Below are positions 9,683-17,917 of a stretch of DNA of 41,141 nucleotides, one piece after another. The position numbers and the translations under genes are program-made. Numbering within the stretch: the first letter of the stretch is position 1; every line of letters starts with the position of its first letter. Source of the DNA: Polyangium sp. 6x1 (GTDB lineage Bacteria; Myxococcota_A; Polyangia; Polyangiales; Polyangiaceae); assembly GCF_029946515.1 (NCBI RefSeq), contig NZ_JARZHH010000088.1, forward strand, positions 1 through 41,141, in the 5' to 3' direction. Below the pieces are notes generated by a model. The model saw only the letters and a program-made list of their open reading frames with translations, had not been told where the DNA came from and did no database searches.

Positions 9683-10092
9683 CGCGGTTCCGTCTCCTCG
9701 ACGTCATCCGCCTTCGAGCGCGCGGCCAGCACCGGCTTCGCGAGATCGGCGAGGGACCCGGCGAGCGCGACCGCGAGGGGCAAGAGGCTCCGGAGCGGGG
9801 GCCCGTCGATCCGCACCACGCGGGGCCGCGGATCCGCGCCGGGGGTCGTGGGGTCGAGCGTCGCGAGGAGCCGCTCCCGCTCGAAGTCGAAGGAGAGGGA
9901 GCGGATCACGACGCCGGGCTCGAACGACGCGAGGGCTTCGAACAGCGGCGCGGCGGCGGCGAGGGCCTCGGCGGCGCGCTCGCCGCGGAGATCGACCCCG
10001 GGCCCCGAGAACGGGCACCCCTCGGCATCCGTCTTCGGCACCACGCGCACGTGGCGATCCGCGACGCGCAGCTTGAAGGAACGGATCTGCAA
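9679..10092 (-). CDS. Small protein of unknown function upstream of the cyclase
   Basis: A 137-residue protein that I do not recognise. It starts with TTG at 10092, with GAGGG a few bases upstream as ribosome binding site. The sequence has an N-terminal beta-rich part (IRSFKLRVADRHVRVVP), a helical Ala/Leu-rich middle and a moderately hydrophobic segment near SLLPLAVALAGSLADLAKP that could be an amphipathic or membrane-apposed helix. There are no metal or catalytic motifs. Its stop overlaps the cyclase start, so the two are probably made together, and a link to cyclase regulation is conceivable but only inferred. Confidence 0.65.
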   Translation of the reverse strand: MQIRSFKLRVADRHVRVVPKTDAEGCPFSGPGVDLRGERAAEALAAAAPLFEALASFEPGVVIRSLSFDFERERLLATLDPTTPGADPRPRVVRIDGPPLRSLLPLAVALAGSLADLAKPVLAARSKADDVEETEPR

Positions 10093-10124
10093 GGGGCCCT
10101 CGCGAACGTCAGGCTAGCAGGCTG

Positions 10125-12071
10125 CTACCGCCGCACCTCGTTTGGCTTCCGCCCCTTCGGCTTGCCACGTTCGGCCCGGGCGCGCCGCATCGCGATGGGC
10201 ATCGCGCCCTTCCCGGAGGCGGGCGGCACGAGGCAATGCGGCTTCGATCCGATGAGATCCCCGCGCCCGGCCTTGATCAGGGCCTCGCGCGCCTCGTCGT
10301 GGTGGGCCGGATCCCAGTAGAGCAAGAGCGCCTTCTGGAGGCGCTTTTCGTGCATCTCCTTGGCCGTGTACACCGGCGCCTTCGTGAAGGGATCGATGCC
10401 CGTGTAATACATGCACGTCGCCATGGACATCGGCGTCGGAATGAAATCCTGCACCTGCCGCGGACGCATTCCCTTTTTCTTGAGCCAGAGCGCGAGGTCC
10501 ACCATGTCCTTCAGCGCCGAGCCCGGGTGGCCCGAGATGAAGTACGGCACGAGGAACTGGTTCTTCCCCGCCTCCTCGCTCGCGCACTGGAATTGCTCGG
10601 CGAAGCGCTCGTAGCTCTCGATGCCGGGCTTCTTCATCTTGTCGAGCACGTCCTTCTTCGAGTGCTCGGGCGCGACCGAGAGCTGGCCGCCCACGTGCCA
10701 TTTCGCGAGCTCCTCGATGAACTCCGGGGAGCGCTCGGCGAGGTCGTAGCGGATGCCCGAGGCGATGAAGACCTTCTTCACGCCCTCGCTCTCGCGCACG
10801 GCCCGCATCAGATCGAGCAGCGGCTCGTGATCCGTCTCGAGGTTCTCGCAGACCCCGGGGTGCACGCACGAGAGCCTGCGGCATTTGCTCTCGATCGCCG
10901 GGTCTTTGCATTTCATCATGTACATGTTCGCCGTCGGGCCGCCGAGGTCCGAGATGGATCCACGGAAATCGTCCATGCGGCGGAGCGCGCGGATCTCCTT
11001 CAGGATGCTCTCGGCCGAGCGCGACTGGATGACCCGGCCCTCGTGCTCCGTGATCGAGCAGAACGTGCAGCCCCCGAAGCAGCCGCGCATCGTCACGATC
11101 GAATGCTTGACCGTCTCGAACGCGGGGATCGGCTCGCTGTAGCTGTAATGGGCCGCGCGCGCGAAGGGCAGGTCGTAGAGCTCGTCCATGTCCTTCGTCT
11201 CGAGCGGGATGGCGGGCGGATTGAAATAGACCGCCTCCTCGCCGTGCGGCTGCACGAGCGGCCGCCCGTTGCCCGGGTTCGTCTCGTACTGGAAGCGCCG
11301 GCTCATGTCGGCGAACGCCTCCTTGTCCCGCGCCACGTCCTCGTAGCTCGGCAGGATCACCGCCTTGCCGTCGCCGACGAACCGGCTCGGCTCGACGTCC
11401 TCCCATTCGCCTTTTCGCCGGACGTGCGCCGTGCCCCGCACGTCGCGGAGGTCGCGCAGGGTCTGGCCCCGCCGGAGCCGGTCGGCGACCTCCCAGACCG
11501 GCCGCTCGCCCATGCCGAAGATCAGGAGGTCCGCCTTTGCATCGAGCAGCACGCTGCGGCGCACCTGGTCCGACCAGTAATCGTAGTGGGCGATCCGCCG
11601 GAGCGACGCCTCGATCCCGCCGAGCACGAGCGGTACGCCCGGGAACGCGCGGCGGCAGAGGTTGCCGTAGACGATCGCCGCGCGGTTCGGCCGGAGCCCG
11701 GTGCGCCCGCCCGGGGAGTACTGGTCCTCGCTCCGGATCTTCTTCTGCGCCGTGAGCTTGTTCAACATGCTGTCCATGTTGCCGGCCGTGATGCCCACGA
11801 AGAGCCGCGGCGGCCCCATGCGCAAAAGGTCGTCCGTCGTGCGCCAGTCCGGCTGCGAGACGATCCCGACGCGGAAGCCGCGCGCTTCGAGGAAGCGGCC
11901 GATCAGGGCGGCGCCGAACGCGGGGTGGTCGACGTAGGCGTCGCCGTTCACGAGCAGGACGTCGAGCTCGTCCCAGCCGCGCGCCTCCATCTCGGCGCGG
12001 GTCGTGGGCAGGAAACGGCGGAGATCACGACCCGACGCATGGGCGCTCTTGCGAATCTGGACGATGGTCAC
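10125..12071 (-). CDS. YgiQ-family radical SAM protein (UPF0313)
   Basis: A 648-residue protein from a GTG at 12071. The N-terminal part ([18 protein letters not shown], near residue 37) is the characteristic opening of YgiQ proteins and resembles a B12-binding-like fold. The radical SAM core follows, with the cluster motif [13 protein letters not shown], giving Cys331, Cys335 and Cys338. The C-terminal region has the family signatures around YFISGHPGS and the QDFIPTPMS segment, and ends in a basic tail. Length and layout match YgiQ throughout. The reaction is not established for this family, so no function is proposed beyond radical chemistry. It is first in the minus-strand run running through to the Nudix gene, 32 bases before the next start. 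Confidence 0.92.
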   Translation of the reverse strand: MTIVQIRKSAHASGRDLRRFLPTTRAEMEARGWDELDVLLVNGDAYVDHPAFGAALIGRFLEARGFRVGIVSQPDWRTTDDLLRMGPPRLFVGITAGNMDSMLNKLTAQKKIRSEDQYSPGGRTGLRPNRAAIVYGNLCRRAFPGVPLVLGGIEASLRRIAHYDYWSDQVRRSVLLDAKADLLIFGMGERPVWEVADRLRRGQTLRDLRDVRGTAHVRRKGEWEDVEPSRFVGDGKAVILPSYEDVARDKEAFADMSRRFQYETNPGNGRPLVQPHGEEAVYFNPPAIPLETKDMDELYDLPFARAAHYSYSEPIPAFETVKHSIVTMRGCFGGCTFCSITEHEGRVIQSRSAESILKEIRALRRMDDFRGSISDLGGPTANMYMMKCKDPAIESKCRRLSCVHPGVCENLETDHEPLLDLMRAVRESEGVKKVFIASGIRYDLAERSPEFIEELAKWHVGGQLSVAPEHSKKDVLDKMKKPGIESYERFAEQFQCASEEAGKNQFLVPYFISGHPGSALKDMVDLALWLKKKGMRPRQVQDFIPTPMSMATCMYYTGIDPFTKAPVYTAKEMHEKRLQKALLLYWDPAHHDEAREALIKAGRGDLIGSKPHCLVPPASGKGAMPIAMRRARAERGKPKGRKPNEVRR

Positions 12072-12148
12072 GGCGCCGTGACCCTAGCGTGCCCGGAGCC
12101 GCGCGTCAGCGCCGACGGCGACGTATTCGCGTTTTTCCGAGCCCGCGG

Positions 12149-12296
12149 CCGCTTCCGCTGCCGCTGCCGCTTCCGCTCCCGCTCCCGTTGCCGCTTCCGC
12201 TTCCGCTCCCGCTTCCGCTCCCGCTGCCGCTTCCGCTTCCGCTCCCGCTCCCGCTCCCGTTCCCGTCTCCGCTCCCGCTCCCGTCTCCGCTCCCGC
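12149..12296 (+). repeat. Hexanucleotide microsatellite (CCGCTT/CCGCTC)n in a 529-bp gene-free stretch
   Basis: About 150 bases of imperfect tandem hexamers, mostly TCCGCT, CCCGCT and TGCCGC variants. They lie in the divergent gap between the YgiQ gene and the RCC1 gene (12072-12600). Read on the minus strand they would encode a Gly-Ser run, but no gene context supports translation. Shorter stretches of the same hexamer occur at 22436-22490 and 28510-28535. The remaining 300 bases up to the RCC1 start hold nothing I can identify apart from its ribosome binding site. Confidence 0.85.
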
Positions 12297-12600
12297 ACAC
12301 TCCCTTGCCCCGCGAGCGTGCTCCTCCAGCGCCGCTCAGGGCATGCCGCGGTCCCGTGCGTCTGCTTCACCCGGGCACGACTCGAGCACACGGCTGATTG
12401 GGAACCGGTGCGCCTCGTGGACGAGGTTCAATGCTGCCTCGACGGCGTACCGGACACCGTCCGATTCGAGCGATTGACTCGTTGCTTGCCCGCGGCAAAG
12501 GGAAAGCCGGCGCGCGCCTTCGTCGCACGCTTCTTTGCCCTCGCGATGCAACGCGCCGTCTGCGCGTTCGCACGCCGTCTCCACCCAAGAAGGAACTCAA

Positions 12601-14964
12601 ATGATGAATCATCGATTCCATGTACGGCTGTCGCTCGTGCCGCTCGTTTTGCTAGCGGGAGCCTGTGGCGTCGATTCCTCGGGGACAGGCGACGGGGGCG
12701 GGCAGGCATCGGAGGCGACGGCCGAGGCGCGAGCGGCGTTGACGGCGGGCGCGGGCAGCGTCGGGAACTGCAACGGGAACCCGGCGCGCTGCGCGATGGT
12801 GAACCTCGCCGCGGGCAGCGGCCACACCGTGGCGTTGAAGTCGGACGGTACGGTCTGGGCCTGGGGGTACAACTTCGACGGCGAGCTGGGAGACGGCACG
12901 ACCACGACCCGAACCTCGGCGGTGCAAGTAATCGGGCTGAGCGGTGTCACCGCGGTGGTGGCGGGCGAGCTGCACACCGTGGCGCTGAAGTCGGACGGCA
13001 CGGTCTGGGCCTGGGGGTACAACAAAAAGGGCCAGCTCGGGGACGGCACGACCACCGACCGACACGCGCCGGTGCAAGTGAATGGGCTCCGCGGTGTCAC
13101 CGCGGTGGCGGCGGGCAGCAGCCACACCGTGGCGCTGAAGTCGGACGGCACGGTCTGGGCCTGGGGGTACAACTTCAATGGCCAGCTCGGGGACGGCACG
13201 AGCACCGACCGACTCACGCCGGTGCAAGTGAACGGCCTGAGCGGCGTCACCGCCGTGGCGGCGGGTTACGGACACACCGTGGCGCTGAAGTCGGACGGCT
13301 ATGTCTGGGCCTGGGGATTCAACGGCTACGGCCAGCTCGGGGACGGCACGAATACCGATCGACTCACGCCCATCCAAACGGACGGGCTGATCGGCATTAC
13401 CACCGTGGCCGCGGGCCAGGTGCACAGCATGGCGCTGAAGTCGGACGGGTCGCTCTGGGCCTGGGGAAACAACAGCTACGGCCAGCTCGGGAACAACACG
13501 ACCTTCAACCAATGGACGCCGGTGCAAGTGCTCGGGCTGAGTGGTGTCACCGCCGTGGCGGCGAACTCGCACAGCGTTGCGCTGAAGTCGGACGGCTCGG
13601 TCTGGGCCTGGGGAGACAACAGCCACGGCCAGCTCGGGGACACCACGACCTACGAACGACACACGCCGGTGCAAGTGGGCGGGCTCCGCGGTGTCACAGC
13701 CATAGCAACGGGCGGGGCACACACCGCTGCGCTGAAGTCGGACGGCTCGGTCTGGGCCTGGGGATATAACAGCGACGGCCAGCTCGGGAACTCCAACACA
13801 CTCGAGAAACATGCGCCCGTGCAAACGAGCGGACTGAGCCTCTTCTCGACGTGCGGTACCCTGGCAGCGTGCGACGTGGGGACAGGAGCCTGCGTCACCG
13901 CGCCGCAGCCGAACGGGACGAGCTGCGATGACGGCAACGCGTGCACGAACAGCGACATTTGCACCGCGGGGACCTGCGGCGGCACGGCTTACGCGTGCAC
14001 GCCGACGAGCTGCCAGACGAGCTCGACGTGTGACGGCAATGGGGGCTGCACGATCGTGAACAAGCCGAGCGGTGCGGCGTGCCCCGACGACGGCAACGCA
14101 TGCTCCAGCGACACGTGCGACGGCGCGGGGACGTGCGCGCACGCGACGCTTTCCGACGGCACGAGCTGCGGCGCCGGGCAGCTCTGCGAGGATGGCTCAT
14201 GCGGCCCGAAGTGCCAGATCGGCGGTCAGTTCTACGCCGCTGGGACGATCAATCCGGCGAACGCGTGCGAGCGGTGCGCGCCTGCGACCTCGATCTCGGC
14301 GTGGTCCCACCAGGCCGATGGGACGAGCTGCGACGATGGTGACGCGTGCACGCAGACGGACACCTGTCAGGCCGGGGTGTGCATGAGTGGCAATCCGGTG
14401 ATCTGCGCAGCCTCGGATGCGTGCCACGACGTGGGAACCTGCGATTCGGCCACGGGGCAGTGTTCCCATCCTGCCAAGGCCGATGGTGCGACCTGCGATG
14501 ACGGCGACGCCTGCAGCCAGACCGATTCGTGCGTGAGCGGCGTTTGCGTGGGCGGAAATGCGAAGAGCTGCCCGGCGATCGACGAGTGCCACGTGGATGG
14601 CACGTGCGACAAGGCAAATGGGGATTGCTCGGTGCTTGCCAAGGCCGATGGTGAGGCGTGCTCGATCGGCACCTGCCAAGGTGGCGTGTGCACGGCAGCA
14701 CCGGATGGCGGAATCGGCGGGAGCGGCGGAATCGGCGGGAGCGGCGGAATCGGCGGGAGCGGCGGAATCGGCGGGAGCGGCGGCACCGGCGGGTCGAGCA
14801 CGAGCTCGAGCGGTCATGCGCCCGATCAGGCCGACGGCTGCAATTGCCGGACGGCGGGCGCTGACGAGGGTTCCGAGCGCGGGCCGATGGGCCTTTTGGT
14901 TGGGCTGATGCTCGCGGCGGGTATCTCGCGGCGGCGCGGTCGCGGCGGGCGGCGGGCGACCTGA
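12601..14964 (+). CDS. RCC1 beta-propeller lipoprotein with Cys-rich repeats and MYXO-CTERM-like tail
   Basis: A 787-residue surface protein. The start is ATG at 12601 because AAGGAA precedes it and the next residues give a lipoprotein signal with lipobox LAGAC; the open frame runs back to 12535 without a signal peptide. Residues 68-420 are seven near-identical RCC1 blades of 49-50 residues (150 bp), each carrying HTVALKSDGTVWAWGYN and GQLGDGT-type motifs, which is the full count for one propeller. Next come about 280 residues of Cys-rich modules such as CDDGDACTQTDTC, then four GGIGGSG linker repeats. The end has GCNCRTAG, a hydrophobic helix (GLLVGLMLAAG) and SRRRGRGGRR, the plan of MYXO-CTERM sorting signals that are cleaved and anchored after Cys processing. 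Extracellular binding is inferred. Confidence 0.92.
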   Translation: MMNHRFHVRLSLVPLVLLAGACGVDSSGTGDGGGQASEATAEARAALTAGAGSVGNCNGNPARCAMVNLAAGSGHTVALKSDGTVWAWGYNFDGELGDGTTTTRTSAVQVIGLSGVTAVVAGELHTVALKSDGTVWAWGYNKKGQLGDGTTTDRHAPVQVNGLRGVTAVAAGSSHTVALKSDGTVWAWGYNFNGQLGDGTSTDRLTPVQVNGLSGVTAVAAGYGHTVALKSDGYVWAWGFNGYGQLGDGTNTDRLTPIQTDGLIGITTVAAGQVHSMALKSDGSLWAWGNNSYGQLGNNTTFNQWTPVQVLGLSGVTAVAANSHSVALKSDGSVWAWGDNSHGQLGDTTTYERHTPVQVGGLRGVTAIATGGAHTAALKSDGSVWAWGYNSDGQLGNSNTLEKHAPVQTSGLSLFSTCGTLAACDVGTGACVTAPQPNGTSCDDGNACTNSDICTAGTCGGTAYACTPTSCQTSSTCDGNGGCTIVNKPSGAACPDDGNACSSDTCDGAGTCAHATLSDGTSCGAGQLCEDGSCGPKCQIGGQFYAAGTINPANACERCAPATSISAWSHQADGTSCDDGDACTQTDTCQAGVCMSGNPVICAASDACHDVGTCDSATGQCSHPAKADGATCDDGDACSQTDSCVSGVCVGGNAKSCPAIDECHVDGTCDKANGDCSVLAKADGEACSIGTCQGGVCTAAPDGGIGGSGGIGGSGGIGGSGGIGGSGGTGGSSTSSSGHAPDQADGCNCRTAGADEGSERGPMGLLVGLMLAAGISRRRGRGGRRAT
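14769..14947 (+). repeat. Direct repeat A (MYXO-CTERM coding segment), partner at 19540-19718
   Basis: This 179-bp segment at the end of the RCC1 gene recurs in the same orientation at 19540-19718 with three mismatches that I can count. The two copies bracket the peptide-maturation cassette, with a period of 4771 bp. Only copy A is part of an intact gene. Confidence 0.9.
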
Positions 14965-15157
14965 TGATGAGTGGTGTCGCGATTGGGTCGACCCAGACTT
15001 CCACGACGTGAAGGGCGAGCCCAACGGTGACGGCACCTACCCACGGGCGCGGCGGGGCGGCTGCTATTGCCGACCCCGGCTGGGCCTGCCGCTCGGGGTT
15101 TCCGTAGATCCGCGGGCTCGACGTGGGGGGCGGGTGAGGCCATCGAGGGGGCGGACC

Positions 15158-15339
15158 GATCTCCTGAGCGGCTGGCACGGAGGCCCGCTCTTTCCCCGAG
15201 GCCCCATGGAGCGAGGCGAGCGGCAGCGGAGCGAGCGGCAGCTCGTGGTGAACGTCTCGGAGCGACGGCAGCGGCTTCTGGACCGGCTTCGCGCTGTTCC
15301 TGATCTCCCTCGGTGGCCCACGAGATAGGCCACGCGAAT
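15158..15339 (+). pseudogene. Internally deleted remnant of the M50 peptidase gene
   Basis: Bases 15158 to about 15270 align with 18121-18232, meaning the upstream sequence, the ATG (here 15206) and the first 20 or so codons of the intact M50 gene. Bases from about 15273 to 15339 then align with 18619-18685, the segment coding for WTGFALFLISLVAHEIGH. About 390 bp between these blocks are missing. The join changes the reading frame, and a one-base insertion in the second block is also present, so no peptidase can be made: from the ATG the frame stops at the TAG near 15326. The remnant shows that the protease gene once had a second copy on the other side of the maturase. The stretch from 14965 to 15157 between the RCC1 stop and this remnant holds nothing I recognise. 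Confidence 0.85.
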
Positions 15340-15344
15340 GCAGG

Positions 15345-15369
15345 GAGGGGGCCGCGTGGCGTCCCCCTC
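15345..15369 (+). terminator. Possible hairpin downstream of the M50 remnant
   Basis: A 7-bp perfect stem, GAGGGGG (15345-15351) and CCCCCTC (15363-15369), with an 11-base loop. No T-run follows, so intrinsic termination is uncertain. Confidence 0.25.
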
Positions 15370-15466
15370 GCCTGAACGTCATGCCAACCGCCTGCCCTTC
15401 GAGGGGAAAGCCTCTCCGTGTGCGCTCGACCGTGCACGGATCCGCGGCCGCGGGGTATGCGTGTGC

Positions 15467-15508
15467 GTGATCGCGCAAGCGTGATCGCGCAAGCGTGAGC
15501 GCGCAACG
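15467..15508 (+). repeat. Three tandem 14-bp repeats upstream of the maturase gene
   Basis: GTGATCGCGCAAGC occurs at 15467-15480 and 15481-15494. A third copy at 15495-15508 reads GTGAGCGCGCAACG. They lie 120-165 bases before the maturase ATG, where operator sites could be, but no binding protein is known. Confidence 0.6.
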
Positions 15509-15592
15509 GCATGCGCGATCGCGAGGAGCGGGGAGGCCCGCGCGGCGTGCTGCACGCGATGTTTTCCGCGGCAATTCGGCGATGGCCCCTGC

Positions 15593-15608
15593 TGGCACGG
15601 GGCGTGCG
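15593..15608 (+). promoter_or_regulatory. Possible sigma-54 (-24/-12) promoter of the maturase gene
   Basis: TGGCACG, four bases, then GTGC fits the RpoN consensus TGGCACG-N4-TTGC with one mismatch in the -12 box, and ends 22 bases before the ATG at 15631. The implied 5' leader would be very short. High-GC DNA gives chance matches, so this is tentative. Confidence 0.3.
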
Positions 15609-15630
15609 AAGCGTCGGCCCGAGGTTGCCC

Positions 15631-17280
15631 ATGGCAGTGAAGGAAAAGGTAAAGCTCAAGGTCCTGCACGACGGCCCCGCCAAGCTGGATGGGCCGCTCA
15701 CCCTGCTCTCGGCCCCGGCGCGGAGCGAGGATGTCCCGGCCTTCGATCCCACGAAGATCCGCGTCGAGGGGCGAGCCCTGCGCGCCAGCAGCTACAACAT
15801 TTATGTGGACCTGCCGGAGAGCAGAAAAGGGGAGATGCTGCTCGTGCACGGATACACCGGCGCCTACGACAAGGTGTCCCGGCGGGTGGCGACCTATGTT
15901 CGTTCGCTCGAAGCGCGTCCAGCGCCGAAGCCCCTTTACGGGAGCTGGAGCCCCGAGGAGGCAATCGAGGGGGTGGTGCTTCCGCCCTCCGTGCAGACCA
16001 TCGCCACGCTGCACCGGCGCGGGTATCTGACGATGCTATCGGTCGAGGAGGAAGAGGCGCTCTTCAGCGATATCGCGGCGAAGCTGCATTTCCGCGACCT
16101 GCACGGCCAACCGGGCTACATCCTGATGCCCACGTACCAGTGCAACCTGCGCTGTGCCTACTGCTTCCAGGACCACATGCGCACGAACCCGGAATACCGG
16201 CACCTGCTGCGGTTCATGGATCGGGCGATGGTGGACCGGATCTTCAAGGGAATGCGCAACATCGAGGCGGCGCACGGCGTCCCGGGGGGCGCGGATGCGA
16301 GCCGCAACATCATCCTGTTCGGCGGGGAGCCGCTGCTCCGGGAGAGCCGCCCCATCGTCGAGTACATCGTGCAGAAGGCATTCGCGCTGGGCAAGGCGAG
16401 CTTCTCGGCCGTCTCCAATGCGACCGAGCTCGACGCCTATCGCGACCTCCTGGGGCCCGAGGGGATCAGCTTCGTGCAGATCACCATCGACGGTCCGCCC
16501 CGCGAGCACGACAAGCGCCGGATCTACGCCGACGGTTCGGGATCGTTCGAGCGCATCGCGGCCAACGTCACCATGGCGCTCGAGCTGGGCGTGGCGGTGA
16601 GCTTGCGGATGAACGTCGATCGCGGCAACATCGTGCACCTGCCCGCGCTGGCCGCGGAGTTCGCGGCGCGGGGCTGGGCGGGGCACCCTGGGTTCTCGGC
16701 CCACGTGGCGCCCATTCACGCGAGCGGCGAGAACGTGGACCGCAAGACCACGTTCGATTCGTGGAAGCTGCGCCTGGCCATGGAGGAGCTGACGGCGCAA
16801 AACCCCATCATGGCCTCGCTCGAGCCCGTCGATGGCGGCCTCATGGAGGGGGCGAGCCGCATCTTCGAAAAGCGCGTGGACCCGCTGCCGAGCTTCCGCA
16901 CGAGCTTCTGCGGCGCGCACACCACGATGTACGTGATCGACCCGTTCGGCGACATCTATGCGTGCTGGGAGCGGACCGGCGACCCCAGCATCCGCATCGG
17001 CGCCATCCGCGAGGACGGCGAGGTGGCCATGAACAGCGCGGTCTTCGCGGCCTGGAGGCGGCGGAACGTGACGTCGAACCCGGTCTGCCGCAAGTGTCGC
17101 TATGCCATGCATTGCGGGGGTGGGTGCGCGGTGCTGGCCGAAGGGCAGCACGGGACCATATACGCCAACCACTGCGACGGCTTCGGCAAACGCTTTCGCG
17201 CGCAGGTGGCCGAGGCCTATGTCGCGCACGTGTCCGGCGTGAAGAGGGAGAACAAGACCAACCGGGTCTGCAACATGTGA
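15631..17280 (+). CDS. Radical SAM/SPASM peptide maturase
   Basis: A 549-residue iron-sulfur enzyme predicted to modify the peptides encoded just downstream. The start is ATG at 15631, with GAGG six bases upstream; the frame extends to 15511 without a better site. Residues 1-150 form the N-terminal region common in such maturases (YNIYVDLPES, LLVHGYTGAYDKVS). The radical SAM core has CNLRCAYCF, giving Cys171, Cys175 and Cys178, and the SAM-binding FGGEPLL. The SPASM domain is complete: Cys427 and Cys445 (CX12GX4C), Cys486, Cys489, Cys495 and Cys499 (CX2CX5CX3C), then Cys515, enough for auxiliary 4Fe-4S clusters. The end is KTNRVCNM, with a further Cys548. The first precursor starts 85 bases later on the same strand. 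The bond formed is unknown; thioether, cyclophane or other C-C chemistry are all possible. Confidence 0.93.
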   Translation: MAVKEKVKLKVLHDGPAKLDGPLTLLSAPARSEDVPAFDPTKIRVEGRALRASSYNIYVDLPESRKGEMLLVHGYTGAYDKVSRRVATYVRSLEARPAPKPLYGSWSPEEAIEGVVLPPSVQTIATLHRRGYLTMLSVEEEEALFSDIAAKLHFRDLHGQPGYILMPTYQCNLRCAYCFQDHMRTNPEYRHLLRFMDRAMVDRIFKGMRNIEAAHGVPGGADASRNIILFGGEPLLRESRPIVEYIVQKAFALGKASFSAVSNATELDAYRDLLGPEGISFVQITIDGPPREHDKRRIYADGSGSFERIAANVTMALELGVAVSLRMNVDRGNIVHLPALAAEFAARGWAGHPGFSAHVAPIHASGENVDRKTTFDSWKLRLAMEELTAQNPIMASLEPVDGGLMEGASRIFEKRVDPLPSFRTSFCGAHTTMYVIDPFGDIYACWERTGDPSIRIGAIREDGEVAMNSAVFAAWRRRNVTSNPVCRKCRYAMHCGGGCAVLAEGQHGTIYANHCDGFGKRFRAQVAEAYVAHVSGVKRENKTNRVCNM

Positions 17281-17365
17281 ATGGCGTATGGCCCGGATGG
17301 GCGCCGCCCCGCGGTTGGGGAGACGCGCCTCGGAGAACAGGAATCGGAAGAGCAAAGGAGACGCG

Positions 17366-17515
17366 ATGAACGACGACAAGAAGCCCGATGATGTGGAGGT
17401 CGAGCTGGAGAGCCTGAACATGCAAGACCTCGCCGTGGAGGCGCTGGAGCAACGCGTGGAAATGGCCACGCTGGCGCAGACGACGGAGGCTTGGGGCTGC
17501 ATCATCAACTGGTGA
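17366..17515 (+). CDS. RiPP precursor peptide 1 (49 aa, core ending GCIINW)
   Basis: A 49-residue peptide with an excellent ribosome site, AAAGGAG five bases before the ATG. The N-terminal half is acidic and probably helical (VELESLNMQDLAVEALEQR), continuing as VEMATLAQTT; this part is nearly the same in all three copies and should be the leader bound by the maturase. The variable C-terminus EAWGCIINW is the presumed core, with one Cys, two Ile, Asn and a terminal Trp. No GG cleavage site is present. It is the most diverged copy, differing from the others also near the N-terminus (MNDDKKPDD). Function is inferred from position next to the SPASM enzyme, repetition and the variable end. Confidence 0.85.
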   Translation: MNDDKKPDDVEVELESLNMQDLAVEALEQRVEMATLAQTTEAWGCIINW

Positions 17516-17578
17516 TGCCGTGCGAAGGACCGACCAGACGGGTCTGCGACATGTGAATGGCGCGTGATCCGGGTGGGT

Positions 17579-17600
17579 GCCGCCCCGTGGTCGGGGCGGC
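17579..17600 (+). other. Hairpin in spacer between precursors 1 and 2
   Basis: GCCGCCCCG (17579-17587), loop TGGT, CGGGGCGGC (17592-17600): a perfect 9-bp G+C stem. It may be a processing or stabilising element, or a partial terminator, though only TTT follows a few bases later. Confidence 0.55.
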
Positions 17601-17641
17601 GCGTTTCGAGGATAGTCATCGAGAACCGATAGGAAAATGTC

Positions 17642-17791
17642 ATGAACGAGCAAAAAGAGCTCGATGCTGTGGATGTCGAGATCGAGAGCCTGAACATGCA
17701 GGACCTGGCCGTGGAGGCGCTGGAGCACCGTGTGGAGATGGCGGCGCTGGCGCAGACGGCGGATGCTGCGATCTGTATCATCGACTTTTGA
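17642..17791 (+). CDS. RiPP precursor peptide 2 (49 aa, core ending ICIIDF)
   Basis: A 49-residue paralogue starting MNEQKELDAV, with AGGA seven bases before the ATG at 17642. An earlier ATG at 17637 is followed at once by a stop. The leader (VEIESLNMQDLAVEALEHR, VEMAALAQTA) matches copy 3 residue for residue. The presumed core is DADAICIIDF-like at the end: exactly DAAICIIDF in the last nine residues. Copy 2 differs from copy 3 only at two core residues, Ile/Gly before the Cys and Phe/Trp at the end. The terminal Phe shows that the last position must be aromatic but need not be Trp. Confidence 0.83.
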   Translation: MNEQKELDAVDVEIESLNMQDLAVEALEHRVEMAALAQTADAAICIIDF

Positions 17792-17854
17792 TGTCGTGCG
17801 AAGAACCGACCAGACGGGTCTGCGACATGTGAATGGCGCGTGATCCGGGTGGGT

Positions 17855-17876
17855 GCCGCCCCGTGGTTGGGGCGGC
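17855..17876 (+). other. Hairpin in spacer between precursors 2 and 3
   Basis: This is the repeat copy of the spacer hairpin, GCCGCCCC (17855-17862) with GGGGCGGC (17869-17876). One C-to-T change turns the loop-closing pair into G-T. The equivalent place before precursor 1 (17302-17321) keeps only the CCCC/GGGG part. Confidence 0.5.
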
Positions 17877-17917
17877 GCGTTTCGAGGATAGTCATCGAGA
17901 ACCGATAGGAAAATGTC

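Noticed and set aside
12106-12300. Minus-strand Gly-Ser repeat protein
   Set aside because: It is only the translation of the hexamer microsatellite, with no start context or neighbouring domain.
10236-13769. Very long open frame on the + strand (over 1100 codons)
   Set aside because: It is an Arg/Ala/His-rich shadow of the YgiQ and RCC1 genes; codon-position bias and family matches support the other frames.
15158-15339. Small intact gene starting at ATG 15206
   Set aside because: The frame is broken at the deletion join relative to the protease and stops after about 40 codons; a pseudogene explains it better.
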